Below, in pieces: positions 61,988 to 64,000 of a stretch of DNA of 64,000 bases. The DNA is taken from the NCBI GenBank assembly GCA_045627605.1, contig JAZQOA010000072.1, forward strand, positions 34,527 through 98,526, given 5' to 3'. The notes beneath the pieces were generated by a model. That model worked only from the letters and a program-made list of their open reading frames with translations, did not search any database and was not told the origin of the DNA. A program made the translations under genes and the position numbers. Each line of letters starts with the position of its first letter. Within the stretch, counting starts at the first letter, position 1. Source of the stretch: RGIG5952 sp045627605. Its GTDB lineage: Bacteria > Verrucomicrobiota > Kiritimatiellia > RFP12 > JAAYLN01.

Positions 61988-64000
61988 TTTATATTCCCTC
62001 CGTATGAAATCGGCGCTCGGTTGAAGTCCGACAAACCAACGCCAATTGAATTTGTGGTAAAGCAATCGTTTTGCTCATCCTTGCCAATGCCATTAATACG
62101 TCCTAAGGGAATGTCCACGTGTTCTTCCGAAGTTGCCTCGTATCCCAACATAAGGATTCTGCTTGCAATTTCGTGTTTTGTTATTCCTGAGGGATAGTAA
62201 TTGACAATTCCAGTCCAGTCGTTTGGCAAGTCAAACCTGTTAATCATTTCATTCATATAAGGAAATACTGTTTGAGTGTGGCCATCAAAATTCGGGTAAA
62301 TATCTTCCAATCCACAGGCATGGCCTAGCTCATGCGCCAGGGAGTTGACACTTAAGTAGTTTGGAATAATTATACCAAAAGAAGTGTTCCCGATGCAGGG
62401 GGTTACGGCATGGTACACTGCTCCTTCTTGATTGTAAAAAGAGTTGATAATGAATATCTTAACACCGGCGCACGGTGACATTGACAACGATATTGCATTA
62501 ACTATGCTTACATAATTTTGATACGAGGTCAAAGATATGTTGTACCAATTGCGATTGTTAACAGTTGTCACATTCCCTCGCACAAAATTTACGCCGGCTT
62601 GGTCGAATATCTGATTGATCGCAGCAAGCCTAGCGGAAACAGCCTCGCTGAGATTGAAAATACCAGCGGGGAAATTTCCGTTATCATCGCAAACAATAAT
62701 GAAATTTGCATTTATGTTTTGCTTCGCTGCGTAGGCGAGGTACTGGATTTGCGGGGCGGGGCGCGTGTCGTAGGGGATGTCGACGGAGAGCGTGTCGACG
62801 CCTGTGGCGGAAGGCGTCACCTCGACCTGTCGCCCGAAGGACGTCCCGAAGGCCGCCGCGCCAGACGTCCCCGAACCCCACTTGATGTAGCCGTCGGGGT
62901 AGTCGACCGGCTCGACATCCACCTTGAAGACGGCCCCGCCGCCGAGGACGGCGCCCGCGGGATTCACGACCGCGCCGTCAGCCGCCCTTTCGCTGGTGAC
63001 GGGTTCGAGCGCGACCTCCAGCGCGGGAACCGTGGAGAAGGACTGGCTTCCGAAAGCGCGGGTCTGGCCGTCGCCATACGACAGGACGAGCGCCACCGTG
63101 GCCGAGAGGCCGGCGGCGGCGACATCGACCAGCAACTCGTCGGTCCCGCTTCCCGTCGGCATCTCGAAGTAGCTCCCCGCCGCGTCGGCGCGGAGGGCTT
63201 GCCCGGCGCAGGTGACGCAACCCGCGCCGTCGCCCGCGACATACGCGCGGAGCGAGGCGCCCGGCGGGGTTTCGTGGCGGACGCCGATCCGGTACGGGGC
63301 CGCCCGGACCGGCAGGATCCACGAGGCGGGCGTCATCCCGCGCTCCGCGGCGAAGGCGGCGTCCGCGAGGGCGCAGGCTCCGTCGTCATCGTAGTCGGGC
63401 CGGAGCGCGGCGCCCGCCGCGAAGACCGGGCGCGAGACGGCGCGGGTGTTCCCGCAGCCATCGTCCACCACGTAGGATAGGACGGCGCCGGACGCGCCGG
63501 GCGAGATGGCTTCGAGCTCGAGCACGTCCCCCGGGTAGAGCGTGCCGCCTGTGAATGGCGCGCCCCCGCGCCACAGCCTGAGGCAGGCGGGGACGGAGGT
63601 GGTCCGGGCCTCGGCGAGGCTCGATCCCGGGCCGAACAGGCAGTCCCCGCAGGAGCACCTGTGCCCGTCGCCCAGCGGGCGGAAGTCCGTGAAGTCGTCC
63701 TCGCCCTCCACGGGGCTTTCGGCAAGGTCTTCGACGAGGTCGCCGTCGTCGTCGTCGAGGTTGACGCAGACGAAAAGGGGGGCGCACGTGCAGGAGCCGC
63801 CTTCGTCCGTGACCAGCGCGCAGCCCGGGTCGTGGCCGCACGGGGGTTCGCCGTGGATGACCCCGCAAAGCCCGCAGCGGTAGCCGCCCCAGGCTGCGCA
63901 GCGGTGGATGTTTTTTTCAATCCAGATGGAACCCGACCGGATGTCCGGCGGGCAGATCTCAAGGCCGCCCCAGGCCCAGTCCCCGCCGTCGAGGGAGAGC
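61984..64000 (-). CDS. Exported HExxH metalloprotease-like protein with Cys-rich N-terminal part, 5' end beyond the window
   Basis: The frame is open to the window edge (at least 671 residues); a GTG at 63711 is internal, since sensible Cys/Gly/Trp-rich sequence continues upstream (ICPPDI, YRCGLCG, GGSCTCAP). The N-terminal two thirds are repeated beta-sandwich-like domains. The C-terminal ~250 residues hold a metallopeptidase with AHELGHACG (HExxHxxG, zinc site, bases about 62316-62337) followed by a short tail also found at 60888-61178. Codon composition changes sharply near 62730: 40% GC at 62461-62580 but about 71% at 62761-62880. It looks like a fusion of a native exported scaffold and an acquired protease domain. 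Confidence 0.7.
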   Translation of the reverse strand, partial: LSLDGGDWAWGGLEICPPDIRSGSIWIEKNIHRCAAWGGYRCGLCGVIHGEPPCGHDPGCALVTDEGGSCTCAPLFVCVNLDDDDGDLVEDLAESPVEGEDDFTDFRPLGDGHRCSCGDCLFGPGSSLAEARTTSVPACLRLWRGGAPFTGGTLYPGDVLELEAISPGASGAVLSYVVDDGCGNTRAVSRPVFAAGAALRPDYDDDGACALADAAFAAERGMTPASWILPVRAAPYRIGVRHETPPGASLRAYVAGDGAGCVTCAGQALRADAAGSYFEMPTGSGTDELLVDVAAAGLSATVALVLSYGDGQTRAFGSQSFSTVPALEVALEPVTSERAADGAVVNPAGAVLGGGAVFKVDVEPVDYPDGYIKWGSGTSGAAAFGTSFGRQVEVTPSATGVDTLSVDIPYDTRPAPQIQYLAYAAKQNINANFIIVCDDNGNFPAGIFNLSEAVSARLAAINQIFDQAGVNFVRGNVTTVNNRNWYNISLTSYQNYVSIVNAISLSMSPCAGVKIFIINSFYNQEGAVYHAVTPCIGNTSFGIIIPNYLSVNSLAHELGHACGLEDIYPNFDGHTQTVFPYMNEMINRFDLPNDWTGIVNYYPSGITKHEIASRILMLGYEATSEEHVDIPLGRINGIGKDEQNDCFTTNSIGVGLSDFNRAPISYGGNIN

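Noticed and set aside
63333..63962. Overlapping minus-strand frame of 209 residues at the window end
   Set aside because: It is a shadow of the protease N-terminal region; the protease frame itself is open to the window edge with a sensible Cys-rich sequence.

Overview
The window is about 64 kb of mostly GC-rich bacterial DNA carrying some 43 recognisable genes on both strands. No rRNA or tRNA gene was recognised by eye. The gene content points to a strictly anaerobic, glycan-degrading heterotroph. It has a five-domain pyruvate:ferredoxin oxidoreductase, a HydG-type radical SAM enzyme, many glycoside hydrolases and SGNH esterases, secreted beta-helix and LamG/DUF4091-type proteins, and large hybrid histidine kinases. 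This mix resembles gut members of the PVC group (Kiritimatiellota, Lentisphaerae, Verrucomicrobia). That placement is inferred from content only; no marker phylogeny was possible.

Layout. 1-2.4 kb: the end of a receiver-domain protein, a lower-GC DUF4143 ATPase with its own promoter, and a lipocalin lipoprotein. 2.7-6.7 kb (minus): an operon of GH4 glycosidase, a DUF218-uridine kinase fusion, an AAC(3)-like acetyltransferase and a NifX-like protein. 6.8-16.3 kb (plus): a large SNF2 helicase, then a phosphorelay set of Hpt protein and two hybrid kinases, one with a triplicated sensor domain. 16.3-17.06 kb: a SNF2 gene remnant, a heptanucleotide tract and four copies of a 140-147 bp hairpin repeat. 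17.06-21.6 kb (minus): Gfo/Idh/MocA oxidoreductase, DUF4886, S51 peptidase, a GspG-like protein and HemW. 21.8-24.2 kb: an SGNH-metallophosphoesterase fusion. 24.2-32.8 kb (minus): aldose 1-epimerase followed by four exported proteins. 33.0-41.6 kb (plus): SGNH esterase, beta-helix protein, clan GH-D-like enzyme, GH78 alpha-L-rhamnosidase and GH20-like enzyme, together suggesting rhamnose-containing pectin breakdown. 41.7-49.6 kb: HydG-like enzyme, DUF3592 membrane protein, PHP phosphoesterase, DnaQ-like exonuclease and a very large putative glycoside hydrolase. 49.8-53.4 kb: PFOR. 53.4-55.8 kb: a lower-GC accessory segment with a second DUF4143 ATPase, a duplicated PFOR gene end and a VapC-type toxin-antitoxin pair. 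56-60.7 kb: PncC/CinA, PheT, PheS and a small membrane protein. 60.7-64 kb (minus): a low-GC chain of four overlapping genes headed by a secreted HExxH protease that is itself a GC mosaic.

The points most worth pursuing are: (1) the 60.7-64 kb operon, where a protease, a membrane protein, a protein homologous only to the protease tail and a 49-residue exported peptide are joined by four-base or one-base overlaps, with an abrupt GC change inside the protease gene; (2) the DUF4143 ATPase gene sitting between two copies of the PFOR 3' end plus terminator, as if a one-gene element integrated and restored the gene end; (3) the hairpin repeat array whose arms are built of 7-bp units; (4) a HydG homologue lacking one cysteine of its C-terminal cluster motif; (5) several genes whose start codon coincides with the predicted transcription start.
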